Part shown: in pieces, positions 54,329 through 64,000 of the stretch
Numbering within the stretch: position 1 is the stretch's first letter
Layout of the letters: each line of letters begins with the position of its first letter
Assembly: GCF_013004065.1 (NCBI RefSeq)
Contig: NZ_CP053084.1
Coordinates: 310,001 to 374,000, forward strand
Direction: 5' to 3'
DNA: 64,000 nucleotides
Source: Limnobacter sp. SAORIC-580
GTDB lineage: Bacteria > Pseudomonadota > Gammaproteobacteria > Burkholderiales > Burkholderiaceae_B
Position numbers and translations under genes: made by a program
The notes under the pieces: model-generated
Database searches by the model: none
What the model was told of the DNA's origin: nothing
The model's input: only the letters and a program-made list of their open reading frames with translations

Positions 54329-54970
54329 ATGAAACGTCGTGAATTGATTCAAAGTGCGGTGGCATTGAGCGTGATGGGTGCTTTCGGTGGCTTGTCCCCG
54401 GCACTGGCCCAAGATGCCGGCGCATTCCGAAAAGCACGCCGGGAGGTTCCACGTTCCACACCTGGAAAAATCGATGTGGTCGAATTCTTCTGGTATGGCT
54501 GCATTCACTGTTACAACTTTGAGCCCAAAGTAAACGCTTGGCATAAAAAGTTGCCCAGTGATGTAGTCTTCACGAAAATCCCCATCGCTTACCAAAGTCA
54601 GCGTGTCAATTTCCAGGGTCATCAGCGCCTGTATTACACACTGGAAACCATGGGCAAACTCGACATGGCCCACAGCAAAGTGTTTGAAGCCATGCACAAA
54701 GACAAAAAGCAGTTGGCCAACGACGAGCAGATTTTCGATTTTGCTGAATCGATCGGTTTGAAGCGCGAAGAATTCGCCAATGTATTCAAATCGTTTGGCG
54801 TGAATGCTAAATGTGCCCAGGCCAAAACCATTTTCGAAGCTTATGGCGCAGATGGCGTTCCCACCTTGGGAATTGATGGCAAATTCTTTACTTCTGCGTC
54901 CATCGCCGGTTCTGAAGACAATGCCATCCGAGTTGCGGAAGCCTTGATTCGACGACAGCGTCAGGCCTGA
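54329..54970 (+). CDS. dsbA: Thiol:disulfide interchange protein DsbA
   Basis: A 213-residue periplasmic oxidoreductase. A signal peptide ends LSPALA, the active site is CIHC (Cys58-Cys61) in FFWYGCIHC, and the cis-Pro is in GVPTLG. It introduces disulfide bonds in exported proteins. Starts six bases after the SPOR gene. Confidence 0.95.
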   Translation: MKRRELIQSAVALSVMGAFGGLSPALAQDAGAFRKARREVPRSTPGKIDVVEFFWYGCIHCYNFEPKVNAWHKKLPSDVVFTKIPIAYQSQRVNFQGHQRLYYTLETMGKLDMAHSKVFEAMHKDKKQLANDEQIFDFAESIGLKREEFANVFKSFGVNAKCAQAKTIFEAYGADGVPTLGIDGKFFTSASIAGSEDNAIRVAEALIRRQRQA

Positions 54971-54986
54971 AGCGCAGGGAGAAAAA

Positions 54987-55985
54987 ATGAGGGAGGCATT
55001 TATGCGCAGTGGTGTTTTTAGGTTTGTTTCGATTGCGTCACTGTCATTGATCCTTGCTGCGTGTTCCAGCGTTCCGCTTGACAAGCCGGTCTCGCCGCCC
55101 CCGGCGAAAACCGTGGCCAAGCCCTCTGTTCCCCCACCGGTCAAACATGAAAACTGGGAGCCCGCGCCTCAGGGCGGTGGTTATTATCTGGACGATGGTC
55201 CCGGCGATTTACGCCCAGCCAATCTTGATGACTTGCCCTCCGCCAGCCCCCAGCTTGAACCCATTGCAATTCGTAATACCCGGCCTTACACCGTGATGGG
55301 GCAAAGTTTCACGCCGCAAACATCACTTGAAGAGCCCTACAGTCAAAAAGGTCGGGCCAGTTGGTATGGCAAGAAATTTCATGGCGCGAAAACCGCCAAT
55401 GGTGAAATTTACGACATGCACCAAATGACGGCTGCGCACCCCACCTTGCCTTTGCCCAGTTATGCCAAAGTCACCAATTTGGCCAATGGCAAGTCCGTTA
55501 TTGTTCGCGTGAACGACCGTGGCCCGTTTTTGCGGGGCCGAATCATCGATCTCAGCTACGCGGCCGCCTATCAGCTGGACTACATCAAGCAGGGCAGTGC
55601 TGAAGTGCTTGTCGAGAAGATGACACCCGATGCAATCGCTCAATACCACGCTGAGAAGAACGGCACCGTGGTGGCAAAAAATGGCGCGCAAGTACAGCAG
55701 GTTGCACTCAGCAACCCGTCCACATTGGTGCCGGTTCACCGAGCACCCTTGTATCTTCAAATTGGCGCGTTCGGCAACAAAAACAACGCAGAGGCTCTGG
55801 TCTCGCAAGTTTCTTCCAATCATCAGGCTTTCGGCAAAGCCAGCCAAATTCTTTCCGAATCAGGCGTTCACCGCGTGTTGGTGGGGCCGTTCACCACCAT
55901 TGATCAAGCCAACGAGGCTGCAATCGAGCTCAGCGCCTTCGTTCAGGTTCAGCCTGTCATCAAACAAGACTTGATCCTGCCCTGA
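54987..55985 (+). CDS. rlpA: Septal ring lytic transglycosylase RlpA (lipoprotein)
   Basis: A 332-residue lipoprotein with a lipobox LILAAC near residue 26. A proline-rich linker leads to the DPBB domain (about 112-200): [18 protein letters not shown] and [18 protein letters not shown], which cuts naked glycan. A C-terminal SPOR domain (about 250-330) targets septal peptidoglycan. A second start at 55002 has an equally good GGAGG. Confidence 0.92.
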   Translation: MREAFMRSGVFRFVSIASLSLILAACSSVPLDKPVSPPPAKTVAKPSVPPPVKHENWEPAPQGGGYYLDDGPGDLRPANLDDLPSASPQLEPIAIRNTRPYTVMGQSFTPQTSLEEPYSQKGRASWYGKKFHGAKTANGEIYDMHQMTAAHPTLPLPSYAKVTNLANGKSVIVRVNDRGPFLRGRIIDLSYAAAYQLDYIKQGSAEVLVEKMTPDAIAQYHAEKNGTVVAKNGAQVQQVALSNPSTLVPVHRAPLYLQIGAFGNKNNAEALVSQVSSNHQAFGKASQILSESGVHRVLVGPFTTIDQANEAAIELSAFVQVQPVIKQDLILP

Positions 55986-55997
55986 TTGTCCCCATAT
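55970..55997 (+). promoter_or_regulatory. Sigma-32 (RpoH) heat-shock promoter of hslVU
   Basis: CTTGATC (55970-55976) and CCCCATAT (55990-55997) are separated by 13 bases. Both match the E. coli sigma-32 consensus CTTGAAA-N13-CCCCATNT closely. The site lies at the end of rlpA, about 50 bases before the hslV ATG, and transcription would begin near 56004. Confidence 0.85.
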
Positions 55998-56043
55998 CGT
56001 GACATCAGCGCACACAGCGCAACACCCCAACCAAAGGATAGGC

Positions 56044-56607
56044 ATGGAGCAATATCACGGCACCACTATATTGTCAGTACGCAGAGGAAAGCACGTCGCA
56101 CTTGGTGGTGACGGGCAGGTTACCCTGGGGCATATCGTGGTCAAAGGTTCGGCCCGAAAAGTAAGGCGTCTTCACCACAACAAAATTCTGGCGGGTTTTG
56201 CAGGCGGCACCGCCGATGCTTTTACTTTGTTCGAGCATTTTGAAGCCCAGCTCGAGAAGCACCAGGGGCACCTGTTGCGTGCCGCAGTCGAGCTTGCCAA
56301 AGAATGGCGCACTGATCGCATGCTTCGCAGGCTTGAAGCCATGCTTGCCGTGGCGGATGAAAATCATTCCCTGATCATTACCGGCAATGGCGATGTGCTT
56401 GAGCCCGAACAAGGCTTGGTCGCGATTGGCAGTGGCGGTGCCTACGCACATTCCGCGGCGAAAGCCCTGCTTGAAAACACTGAACTTTTGCCCGAAGAAA
56501 TCGTCAAGAAATCCCTGACCATTGCAGGCGAACTGTGCATTTACACCAACCAACATCACACCATTGAAGTGTTGGGTGCCCCTGAAGCATCTGGCAGCAA
56601 AGGTTAA
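56044..56607 (+). CDS. hslV: ATP-dependent protease subunit HslV
   Basis: A 187-residue HslV peptidase. The N-terminus is MEQYHG followed by TTILSVRR, so the catalytic Thr7 must be exposed by removing six residues; this is a known betaproteobacterial feature. GDGQVTLG and [10 protein letters not shown] follow. It forms the HslVU protease with the next gene. AAAGGATA precedes the ATG. Confidence 0.96.
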   Translation: MEQYHGTTILSVRRGKHVALGGDGQVTLGHIVVKGSARKVRRLHHNKILAGFAGGTADAFTLFEHFEAQLEKHQGHLLRAAVELAKEWRTDRMLRRLEAMLAVADENHSLIITGNGDVLEPEQGLVAIGSGGAYAHSAAKALLENTELLPEEIVKKSLTIAGELCIYTNQHHTIEVLGAPEASGSKG

Positions 56608-56611
56608 TACC

Positions 56612-57943
56612 ATGACTCAACTTACACCTTCAAACATTGTTGAAGAACTCAACAAGAACATTGTTGGCCAGGATGCCGCCAAGCGTGCCGTCGCTGTGGC
56701 GCTTCGCAATCGCTGGCGCCGCATGCAGGTGCCCATGCCCCTGCGTCAGGAAATTACTCCCAAGAACATTCTCATGATCGGCCCAACCGGTGTGGGTAAA
56801 ACAGAAATTGCCCGTCGCCTGGCCAAGCTCGCCAATGCGCCCTTCATCAAAATTGAAGCCACCAAATTCACTGAAGTTGGTTATGTGGGCCGCGACGTGG
56901 ACACGATCATTCGTGACCTGATTGAAATTGCTCTGAAACAGGTTCGAGAAGAGGCTCAGCTTGGCGTGGTCGAAGAGGCAAAGTCCGCCGCCTTTGACCG
57001 GGTGCTGGATGCACTGCTTCCCCCCGCCCGGGATTTCGGCTTCACCGAGAAAGCCCCCGAGCCCGATGAAAACCGCACGCGTATTCGATTCCGGGAAAAG
57101 TTGTTCGCTGGTGAGTTGGATGACAAGGAAATCGAGATTGAGGTGGCGGCCGCTTCGCCCTCACTGGATGTAGTCGGCCCACCCGGCATGGAGGAACTCA
57201 CCGGGCAGTTGCAATCCATGTTTCAGAACATTTCAGGTGGCAAGAAAAAGCTGCGCAAAATGAAAGTGGCCGAGGCGCTGAAGGCGATTCAGGATGAAGA
57301 AGCCGCCAAGCGCGTGAATGAAGAAGAAGTGCGTGCCAAAGCGATCGCCAGGGTCGAGCAAGACGGCATTGTGTTTCTCGATGAAATCGATAAAATTGCG
57401 ACCAAAGCCGACGGCCGGGGAACCGACGTGTCGCGCCAGGGGGTCCAGCGCGATTTGCTGCCGCTGGTGGAGGGCACCACAGTCAACACGAAGTACGGCA
57501 TGATCAAAACAGATCACATCCTGTTTGTCGCCAGTGGTGCTTTCCATTTGTCTCGCCCTTCTGATCTCATTCCTGAGCTGCAGGGGCGCTTTCCGATCCG
57601 GGTTGAGCTGGAGTCCTTAACCGTTGACGATTTCAAACGAATCCTGACCAGCACCGACGCCTGTCTCACCGAGCAGTACAAAGCCTTACTGGCAACGGAT
57701 GGGGTTGAGCTGGAATTCACCGACGAAGGTGTTCGCCGGCTGGCTGAAATCGCATTCACAGTGAACGAGAAAACCGAGAACATCGGGGCCCGCCGCTTGT
57801 ACACTGTCATGGAGCGCCTGCTTGAAGAGGTGGCATTCGAGGCCAATGGTCAGCCCAGGCCTGTGAAAATTACAGCCGAGTTTGTCGACTCCCGGCTGGG
57901 TGAGGCGGCCAAATCCGAGGATCTTGCCCAATTCATTCTCTAG
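56612..57943 (+). CDS. hslU: ATP-dependent protease ATPase subunit HslU
   Basis: A 443-residue AAA+ unfoldase. It has Walker A GPTGVGKT, Walker B FLDEIDKI, the insertion I domain (about 110-235), sensor 2 in [16 protein letters not shown] and the C-terminal LAQFIL tail, which inserts into HslV. The ATG at 56612 lies four bases after the hslV stop. The frame extends upstream to 56522 inside hslV, which is rejected. Confidence 0.97.
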   Translation: MTQLTPSNIVEELNKNIVGQDAAKRAVAVALRNRWRRMQVPMPLRQEITPKNILMIGPTGVGKTEIARRLAKLANAPFIKIEATKFTEVGYVGRDVDTIIRDLIEIALKQVREEAQLGVVEEAKSAAFDRVLDALLPPARDFGFTEKAPEPDENRTRIRFREKLFAGELDDKEIEIEVAAASPSLDVVGPPGMEELTGQLQSMFQNISGGKKKLRKMKVAEALKAIQDEEAAKRVNEEEVRAKAIARVEQDGIVFLDEIDKIATKADGRGTDVSRQGVQRDLLPLVEGTTVNTKYGMIKTDHILFVASGAFHLSRPSDLIPELQGRFPIRVELESLTVDDFKRILTSTDACLTEQYKALLATDGVELEFTDEGVRRLAEIAFTVNEKTENIGARRLYTVMERLLEEVAFEANGQPRPVKITAEFVDSRLGEAAKSEDLAQFIL

Positions 57944-57971
57944 AATCCGTCGATCGGCATTCTCGCCACCG

Positions 57972-58027
57972 TTGTCCGGGTAGATTCGCTTTAAAATGCT
58001 TTTTGTGCCCAGATTCTACCCGGACAA
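57972..58027 (+). promoter_or_regulatory. 13-base perfect inverted repeat directly before argB
   Basis: Arms TTGTCCGGGTAGA (57972-57984) and TCTACCCGGACAA (58015-58027) flank a 30-base centre with a -10-like TAAAAT (57992-57997). The right arm ends three bases before the argB ATG and includes its only SD-like sequence (GGA). It could act as an mRNA hairpin that hides the start, or as a two-site operator. Confidence 0.6.
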
Positions 58028-58030
58028 TTC

Positions 58031-58918
58031 ATGACCACAGACAATCTCACTTCCGCCATCAAAGCCAAAGTTCTGTCCGAGGCTTTGCCCTACATTCGCC
58101 GTTTTCATGGCAAAACCGTGGTGGTCAAGTACGGCGGCAACGCCATGACCGATGTCAATCTGCAAAAATCCTTCGCTCACGATGTGGTGTTGCTCAAACT
58201 AGTCGGTATCAATCCGATTGTGGTGCATGGCGGTGGCCCTCAAATCGATGAAGCCCTGCGTCGCATTGGCAAGCAAGGCACCTTTATTCAAGGCATGCGC
58301 GTTACCGACGAAGAAACCATGGAAGTGGTGGAGTGGGTTCTGGGTGGTCAGGTGCAGCAAGACATCGTCATGATGATCAACGAGCACGGTGGCAAGGCGG
58401 TGGGTTTAACCGGCAAAGATGGTGGGCTGATTCAAGCCCGGAAAATGAAGTTGGCGGACAAAAGCGAGCCTGGCAAGTTTCATGACATTGGTTTCGTGGG
58501 CGAAATTGCATCGATTGACCCCGCCATTGTGAAAGCCCTGCAAGACGACGCCTTTATTCCCGTTATCTCACCCATTGGCTTTGGTGAAGATGGAATGGCC
58601 TACAACATCAATGCCGACCTCGTGGCCGGAAAAATCGCCGAAATCCTGAAAGCTGAAAAACTGATCATGATGACGAATACCCCCGGGGTGTTGGACAAAG
58701 ACGGCAAGTTGCTCACTGGCCTGACTGCCAAACGAATCGATGAATTGTTCGAAGATGGCACCATTTCAGGTGGAATGCTGCCCAAGTTATCTTCCGCGAT
58801 CGAGGCAGCAAAAAGCGGAGTAAACTCAGTTCACGTGGTAGATGGTCGTGTTCCGCACTGCCTTCTGCTTGAAATTCTGACAGACCAAGGCGTGGGCACC
58901 ATGATTCGCAGTCACTGA
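58031..58918 (+). CDS. argB: Acetylglutamate kinase
   Basis: A 295-residue NAGK with [19 protein letters not shown] and the [14 protein letters not shown] loop, as in arginine-synthesising bacteria. It phosphorylates N-acetylglutamate. The basic ending with VGTMIRSH suggests the hexameric, arginine-inhibited type. It follows hslU after 87 bases containing a long inverted repeat. Confidence 0.95.
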   Translation: MTTDNLTSAIKAKVLSEALPYIRRFHGKTVVVKYGGNAMTDVNLQKSFAHDVVLLKLVGINPIVVHGGGPQIDEALRRIGKQGTFIQGMRVTDEETMEVVEWVLGGQVQQDIVMMINEHGGKAVGLTGKDGGLIQARKMKLADKSEPGKFHDIGFVGEIASIDPAIVKALQDDAFIPVISPIGFGEDGMAYNINADLVAGKIAEILKAEKLIMMTNTPGVLDKDGKLLTGLTAKRIDELFEDGTISGGMLPKLSSAIEAAKSGVNSVHVVDGRVPHCLLLEILTDQGVGTMIRSH

Positions 58919-58974
58919 GTTCGCAGTCACCAGGCCACTCAGCAAGGCAGTCCGCGTCAAACGCAGGGGGAAAC

Positions 58975-59631
58975 ATGTCGAACAAAAGAATACCCAATTT
59001 GTCGGTTACTGATGGATTTGATTTTGTGAAGAAAATCTGGGGAAGTCTGCCGATCCCCAGCGTGATGAACCCAACCACTGATCTCGATGAGCTTGACAAG
59101 CGCATCTCTGATCTCAAAGCAGTTGAGCAATGGCTCAATGTCAACCTCAGTATGTTGCGGGCCACCATTCAGGGGCTGGAAGTGCAGCGCGGCACCATTG
59201 CCACCATCAAATCTTTCAGCTCCAATCTGGGCTTGGGTGGTGACCGAGTCAGCGATGTCAATCAAGCTGTAAACGAGGAAATCATTCGGAACGCCATGCA
59301 GGCCGCGGTTGCGCCACCACCTGTGCCTCGTGTTGAGCCCGTTGCACCCAAAATTCCCGATCCCGAGCCCGCCGCGCCTGCTGCTGCAAGCGATGCGGCT
59401 GCGCAAGAATCCTCGAAGGCCATTGTGTCAAATGCCACCGCTTGGTGGGGGTTGTTGCAGGACCAGTTCAACAAAGTGGTTGCCACTGCAGCCATGGCAA
59501 GTTCCGGTACCGAAGCCAGTCCCAATGCAGCTGAACCATCTCCAAAACCTGCCAAGCCCAAAGCCAAGCGTGCGGCCACGCCCCGTAAAAAAACCTCAAG
59601 CAGCACCCGCCCCGCGCGCACAAGGACATAG
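58975..59631 (+). CDS. phaM: PHB granule-associated protein PhaM
   Basis: A 218-residue PhaM-like protein: DFVKKIWGSLPIPSVMNPT, then LDKRISDLKAVEQWLNVNL in a helical segment (about 38-85), then an Ala/Pro-rich stretch and a Lys/Ala/Pro C-terminal tail (KPAKPKAKRAATPRKK) that can bind DNA. In Ralstonia eutropha PhaM activates PHB synthase and attaches granules to the nucleoid. GGGGGA precedes the ATG. No PHB synthase is in the window. Confidence 0.85.
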   Translation: MSNKRIPNLSVTDGFDFVKKIWGSLPIPSVMNPTTDLDELDKRISDLKAVEQWLNVNLSMLRATIQGLEVQRGTIATIKSFSSNLGLGGDRVSDVNQAVNEEIIRNAMQAAVAPPPVPRVEPVAPKIPDPEPAAPAAASDAAAQESSKAIVSNATAWWGLLQDQFNKVVATAAMASSGTEASPNAAEPSPKPAKPKAKRAATPRKKTSSSTRPARTRT

Positions 59632-60903
59632 ATGTTTCGTTTTGGCCACGCCACACACCCCAACTGGAGAGAGGCACTTGAACTCGTGTTGGTGCAGCTC
59701 GAAGGCCAGATGCAACTGGAGCAGTTCGCAAGCGATATTTCCCGGCCTCAAAAGCTGGGTTTGATTTACGCCACAGAAGCCTTCGCAGAAAACATGCCTC
59801 AAATTCTTCAGGGTTTGCGCCAGCGAACCAATATCAAGGAGTGGGTTGGCGGTTTGGCGCCTGGCGTGTGCAGCAGTGGAGTGGAGTATTACCAAGAGCC
59901 TGCACTGGCAGTCATGCTGATGGAGTTCCCAGCCGATTCTGCGCGAGTTTTTTCAGGCAAATTGCCATTGCCCAAACCTGGCACAGTGACTGCGTCGGGG
60001 CGGGAAGCCATGTCCTCCGCGCTCATTCACATCGATCCGCTCACTGAGGACATTGACGATCTGCTCGATGATCTGTCGCTTAAAGTCAGTACTCGTCAAA
60101 TTTTCGGTGGTCTTGTCTGCGCAGGTACGGCCAATACCCACATTGCCTTTGAACCCCTGTCCGGTGGTGTGTCTGGCGTGGTATTTGCCAGTGGTTTGCC
60201 TATCGAAGTGCGCATGACACAAGGTGTTCAAGTGGTGGGCATGGAACATGAAATCACCGGGCTTCGCGGTAATTTTGTCGAAGAACTCGATGGTTTGCCG
60301 GCGCTCGATGTACTGCTCGCTGATTTGGGTTTGCAACCCGACTCGGACGAAGGTGATCCCGCAAGCCAGGCCGCCGAGGTGTTGGCCAAACGTTTTGCTC
60401 ATGGTTTGTTTGTCGGTCTCACTGACCGTGCACTTGCTGAGTCCATTGCGCTTAAGGGTTACACGGCGGGTCGCTCCGAGGCGCACCAGCTGAAAGTACG
60501 TCCCGTGGTTGGAATGGATCCCAACAAAAAATCCCTGGCTGTTGCTGAAGATTTCAAGTTGGGCGATCGATTGTCTTTCTGTACTCGCGATGAAAATTCT
60601 GCGCGGGTCGATTTAACCAGAATGTGTGCAGAGCTGCGTGAAGATCTCGACGCGCCGGCACCCAAACTCAACGAACTTCAGGCCGCTGGTTTTTCTGGAA
60701 TCCATTCTCAGCGCAAACCTCGCGGCGCGGTGTACATTGCCTGCAATGGTCGTGGCGCGGCATTGTTCGGCCTGCAAGGCGTTGAGCAGCAAATTGTGCG
60801 AGAGCAATTGGGGGACATTCCCCTGATTGGTTTTTCAGCCAACGGCGAAATTTTCCGTGGTGCTTTGTACGGTTACACCGGTGTGCTGGCTTTATTTTTC
60901 TAA
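59632..60903 (+). CDS. FIST-domain sensory protein
   Basis: A 423-residue protein with FIST_N (about 25-230) and FIST_C (about 235-400) domains: [11 protein letters not shown] and GFSANGEI are typical C-terminal patterns. FIST domains are thought to sense small ligands such as amino acids, usually fused to outputs; here there is none. It starts directly after the phaM stop with AAGGA before it, so the pair is likely co-transcribed. Function is unknown. Confidence 0.85.
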   Translation: MFRFGHATHPNWREALELVLVQLEGQMQLEQFASDISRPQKLGLIYATEAFAENMPQILQGLRQRTNIKEWVGGLAPGVCSSGVEYYQEPALAVMLMEFPADSARVFSGKLPLPKPGTVTASGREAMSSALIHIDPLTEDIDDLLDDLSLKVSTRQIFGGLVCAGTANTHIAFEPLSGGVSGVVFASGLPIEVRMTQGVQVVGMEHEITGLRGNFVEELDGLPALDVLLADLGLQPDSDEGDPASQAAEVLAKRFAHGLFVGLTDRALAESIALKGYTAGRSEAHQLKVRPVVGMDPNKKSLAVAEDFKLGDRLSFCTRDENSARVDLTRMCAELREDLDAPAPKLNELQAAGFSGIHSQRKPRGAVYIACNGRGAALFGLQGVEQQIVREQLGDIPLIGFSANGEIFRGALYGYTGVLALFF

Positions 60904-60917
60904 ATTTGATTATTGAC

Positions 60918-62285
60918 ATGAATATTTTGATACTCGCAGCAGGCAAGGGCACCCGCATGAAGTCAGCCTTGCCCAAGGTGTTGCACCCGGTGGGTGGCCA
61001 GTCCATGTTGGGCCGGGTGGTGGGTACCGCTTTGCAATTTGAAAACCCACATGTGGTGGTCGTGGTCGGGCACGGTGCCCAAGCGGTTCAGCAGCATTTG
61101 TCTCACCAATCAGGCATTCTGTTCGCCTCTCAGTCAGATCAACTGGGTACAGGCCATGCGGTTCAATGTGCAATCCCGGCCTTGGCCGATCATCCTGTTA
61201 CCCTGATTTTGTATGGTGACGTCCCCCTCATTCAATTCGAATCTTTGCAGCCCTTGGTTCAGGCCGCGAAAGCCGGGCAGATGGGCTTGATGACCTTGCA
61301 TATGCCCAACCCACACGGTTACGGCCGCATTCTTCGCGATACCGAAGGTGCAGTGGTTGGCATAGTCGAACAAAAAGACGCAACTCCCTCGCAGCTCACT
61401 ATCACCGAAGTCAACACCGGCATTCTTGCTTGCCCCACCGCGCAGTTAAAAAACTGGGTAGGCAAACTGAGTAACAACAACGCGCAAGGCGAGTATTACC
61501 TCACCGACATCATCGCGATGGCACATGAAGATGGGCTGCTGGTGCGCACCTGTCAGCCCAGGCACAGTTGGGAAGTGTCGGGCGTCAATTCCCGAGTTCA
61601 ACAGGCCGAGCTTGAGCGTATCTGGCAACTTCATCAGGCTGAAAAATTAATGATCGAAGGTGTGCAGCTGCTCGATCCCGCCCGGATCGATTTGCGTGGC
61701 ACGCTGCACTGTGGCGCAGATGTATCCATCGATGTTGGCTGTGTGTTTCAAGGTCAGGTCACCTTGGGCGATGGGGTGTCCGTCGGCCCATATTGCGTGC
61801 TCAACAACGTCAGTATTGCGGCGGGTACCCGTATCGAAGCCTATTCCCATCTCACCGATGCCACCGTGGGCGAAAAGGCGGTCATTGGTCCCTACGCGCG
61901 TCTGCGCCCTGGTGCCAAATTGGGCAATGAAGTGCACATTGGAAACTTTGTCGAAGTCAAAAATGCCAGCATTGCCAACCAGTCCAAAGCCAATCACCTG
62001 GCCTACATTGGCGACGCACAAATTGGTGAACGGGTGAATGTGGGTGCAGGCACCATTACCTGCAATTACGATGGTGCCAACAAGCACCTCACGATCATCG
62101 AAGACGATGTTTTTATCGGCTCAGATACCCAATTGGTCGCACCCGTGACGGTGAAGAAGGGTGCCACCCTCGGCGCGGGAACCACCCTCACGAAAGACGC
62201 GCCCGAGAATGCACTTACCGTGTCACGTGCCAAACAAATCACGATCACGGGCTGGAAACGCCCGGCCAAATCAACCAAAAAATAA
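60918..62285 (+). CDS. glmU: Bifunctional GlcNAc-1-P uridyltransferase / GlcN-1-P acetyltransferase
   Basis: A 455-residue GlmU. An N-terminal uridyltransferase domain starts LAAGKGTRM, with QLGTGHAVQ and LYGDVPLI; a left-handed beta-helix acetyltransferase domain (about 250-455) carries hexapeptide repeats, GNFVEVKN and [10 protein letters not shown]. It makes UDP-GlcNAc for peptidoglycan and LPS. The ATG at 60918 follows the FIST gene by 14 bases; glmS follows. Confidence 0.96.
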   Translation: MNILILAAGKGTRMKSALPKVLHPVGGQSMLGRVVGTALQFENPHVVVVVGHGAQAVQQHLSHQSGILFASQSDQLGTGHAVQCAIPALADHPVTLILYGDVPLIQFESLQPLVQAAKAGQMGLMTLHMPNPHGYGRILRDTEGAVVGIVEQKDATPSQLTITEVNTGILACPTAQLKNWVGKLSNNNAQGEYYLTDIIAMAHEDGLLVRTCQPRHSWEVSGVNSRVQQAELERIWQLHQAEKLMIEGVQLLDPARIDLRGTLHCGADVSIDVGCVFQGQVTLGDGVSVGPYCVLNNVSIAAGTRIEAYSHLTDATVGEKAVIGPYARLRPGAKLGNEVHIGNFVEVKNASIANQSKANHLAYIGDAQIGERVNVGAGTITCNYDGANKHLTIIEDDVFIGSDTQLVAPVTVKKGATLGAGTTLTKDAPENALTVSRAKQITITGWKRPAKSTKK

Positions 62286-62301
62286 AGGAATACCTCACAC
62301 C

Positions 62302-64000
62302 ATGTGCGGAATCGTCGGCGTACTCTCAAAAACCAACAGCGTGCCAGTGTTGATTGATGGCCTGAAGAAACTTGAATACCGCGGATACGACTCAGCCGGG
62401 CTGGCCATTCAGTCCGATCTCGATCATTCCATTCACCGTGCGCGCAGCGTGGGTCGTGTGGTTGAGCTCGACTCCAGTACCAAAACCCTGAGTGCACGAA
62501 TGGGCATTGCTCACACCCGTTGGGCTACACATGGTGTGCCCAGTGAGCGCAACGCACACCCTCACATCAGTGAAGGGCGGGGTGTTTCGGTCAGCGTGGT
62601 TCACAACGGTATTATTGAAAACCACGAGGAAATCCGCAAGGCGCTGACTGCTGAAGGCTACGTTTTTCAGTCCGACACCGACACCGAGGTCATCGCCCAC
62701 CTCACCCACAAGCATTTGGTTCAGGGGCTTGAGTTGATGGCAGCCGTGCAGGCCACAGTAAAAAAGCTGGAAGGTGCTTTTGCCATCGCGGTTATTTGTA
62801 ACACAGCACCGCTGACCTTGCTGGCTTCCAAGAAAGGTGCACCTCTCTTGGTGGGGCATGGCGAAGGTGAATACTTTTTGGCTTCCGATGCTTCGGCACT
62901 CGTGGCCTACACCAAGCAAATTACCTACCTGGAAGAAAACGACGTGGTGCAGTTGCACACCACTGGGGTTTCATTCTTTGATGGCGCAGGTCTTCAGGTT
63001 GAGCGGCCCATCATCGAAAGTCAGCTTTCGGCTGATGCCGTGGAACTGGGCCCCTACGCCCACTACATGCAAAAGGAAATTTACGAACAGCCTGGCGCAA
63101 TCGCAGCCACGCTGGAAATGGTCAGCAATGCATCTGCCGTAAAACCAGAACTGTTTGGCGCAGAGGCTGGCAATATTCTACCGGGCATTCAGCAAGTGCT
63201 TATTCTGGCGTGCGGCACCAGCTACCATGCTGCGCTGGTTGCGCGCTATTGGCTCGAATCGATTGCCGCCTTGCCGACCAATGTTGAAATCGCAAGCGAA
63301 TACCGCTATCGCACCAGCGTCAGTCTGCCTAACACATTGGTGATCACCATTTCGCAATCGGGTGAAACAGCTGACACCCTTGCTGCGCTAGAGCACGCCA
63401 AGTCTCAGGGCATGGTTAATGCCCTGTCCATTTGCAACGTACCTGAATCTGCACTCATTCGCGCCAGCAAGCTGAAGTTTTTAACACGTGCAGGCCCTGA
63501 AATCGGTGTGGCTTCAACCAAGGCATTCACCACGCAACTGGCTGCGCTTTTCACTTTCACGCTGGTCATGGCCAAGCTGCGTGGAAAACTCACCGCCGAG
63601 CAAGAAAAAACCTTACTCACGCAACTGCGTCATTTGCCCTCGGCCATGCAAAACATTCTGGCACTCGAGCCTGAAATCAAGGCCTTGGCTGCCAGTTTTG
63701 CAGAGAAGCGCCATGCGCTCTTTTTGGGGCGTGGCGTGCACTATCCCATTGCCATGGAAGGCGCGTTGAAGCTGAAGGAAATCAGCTACATTCATGCTGA
63801 GGCTTACGCTGCTGGTGAATTGAAGCACGGCCCCTTGGCCCTTGTCGATGCCGACATGCCAGTGGTTGCCGTAGCCCCCAAAGACACTTTGATCGAAAAG
63901 TTGAAGTCAAATTTGCAGGAAGTTCGCGCACGTGGCGGTGAGTTGTATATTTTTGCTGACCGAGACACAAAGATCGAAAAAGCCGACGGTGTGCACGTGA
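62302..64000 (+). CDS. glmS: Glutamine--fructose-6-phosphate aminotransferase (partial, cut by window edge)
   Basis: The first 566 codons of GlmS; about 40 C-terminal residues lie beyond 64000. Cys2 is the N-terminal glutaminase nucleophile (MCGIVGVLS), with RGYDSAGLA and HTRWATHG following. Two SIS domains (from about 285 on) include [10 protein letters not shown] and [11 protein letters not shown], and [11 protein letters not shown]. It forms glucosamine-6-P. AAAGGA precedes the ATG at a rather long 12 bases. With glmU it gives a complete UDP-GlcNAc entry route. Confidence 0.97.
   Translation, partial: MCGIVGVLSKTNSVPVLIDGLKKLEYRGYDSAGLAIQSDLDHSIHRARSVGRVVELDSSTKTLSARMGIAHTRWATHGVPSERNAHPHISEGRGVSVSVVHNGIIENHEEIRKALTAEGYVFQSDTDTEVIAHLTHKHLVQGLELMAAVQATVKKLEGAFAIAVICNTAPLTLLASKKGAPLLVGHGEGEYFLASDASALVAYTKQITYLEENDVVQLHTTGVSFFDGAGLQVERPIIESQLSADAVELGPYAHYMQKEIYEQPGAIAATLEMVSNASAVKPELFGAEAGNILPGIQQVLILACGTSYHAALVARYWLESIAALPTNVEIASEYRYRTSVSLPNTLVITISQSGETADTLAALEHAKSQGMVNALSICNVPESALIRASKLKFLTRAGPEIGVASTKAFTTQLAALFTFTLVMAKLRGKLTAEQEKTLLTQLRHLPSAMQNILALEPEIKALAASFAEKRHALFLGRGVHYPIAMEGALKLKEISYIHAEAYAAGELKHGPLALVDADMPVVAVAPKDTLIEKLKSNLQEVRARGGELYIFADRDTKIEKADGVHV

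Noticed and set aside
53882..55144. A 420-residue open frame on the minus strand across the SPOR gene, dsbA and rlpA
   Set aside because: The plus strand has three clear genes with signal peptides, CIHC and SPOR/DPBB motifs. The minus frame matches nothing and crosses two intergenic gaps; it is a shadow.
56044..56064. Six-residue propeptide on HslV as an anomaly
   Set aside because: Betaproteobacterial HslV proteins commonly carry MEQ(F/Y)HG before the catalytic Thr; this is normal.

Overview
The window reads as a contiguous piece of a betaproteobacterial chromosome, most likely Burkholderiales. The evidence is a PhaM-type PHB granule protein, an HslV with a short MEQYHG propeptide, a GatCAB amidotransferase next to mreBCD-mrdAB, and a SPOR-dsbA-rlpA-hslVU order. 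A Limnobacter-like organism would fit, but that is an impression and not a demonstrated assignment. Coding density is high, genes lie on both strands, and no intergenic gap reaches 300 bases. I see no rRNA, tRNA, insertion sequence, prophage or CRISPR array.

Bases 1-9930 hold lipid and general metabolism: a fatty acid hydroxylase-like membrane protein, a class II aldolase-like protein, a c-type cytochrome, an Old Yellow Enzyme-like reductase, DMT and AI-2E transporters, a diiron-type PF10118 protein, a thioesterase, an SNase-like nuclease, a crotonase and a WS/DGAT wax ester/TAG synthase.

Bases 9934-22502 are one minus-strand cellulose operon in the order bcsB-bcsZ-bcsC-bcsE-bcsF(-like)-bcsQ-bcsA-bcsG-bcsR(-like). 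The genes abut or overlap, several by ATGA junctions. The presence of bcsE/F/G predicts phosphoethanolamine-modified cellulose. BcsA carries a PilZ domain whose RxxxR c-di-GMP motif is lost (HxxxR), and BcsE has no RxxD motif anywhere.

Divergent from this operon (22751-26176) is a two-gene partner-switching module. It consists of a STAS anti-sigma-factor antagonist and a 1026-residue protein with the order REC - PP2C phosphatase - REC - pseudo-PP2C - HATPase kinase. Its position opposite bcs, together with the degenerate c-di-GMP sites, suggests that cellulose output may be set by phospho-STAS switching. This pairing is the most interesting system in the window.

Bases 26187-37561 carry a MerR-type regulator, outer-membrane phospholipase A with an exported unknown protein, the ABC-F protein Uup, a Nudix hydrolase and the cell-shape operon mreB-mreC-mreD-mrdA-rodA. 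Bases 37795-53569 hold gatCAB, xthA, pyrE, ybeD, a D-Ala-D-Ala carboxypeptidase, a hydrolase/ferredoxin pair, a VanZ-like protein, birA-coaX-SPOR, a MidA-like methyltransferase, a pteridine reductase-folB pair, ttcA and ilvA. Bases 53744-64000 hold a SPOR protein, dsbA, rlpA, hslVU behind a good sigma-32 promoter, argB behind a long inverted repeat, phaM, a FIST sensor, glmU and the first 566 codons of glmS, which runs off the right edge.
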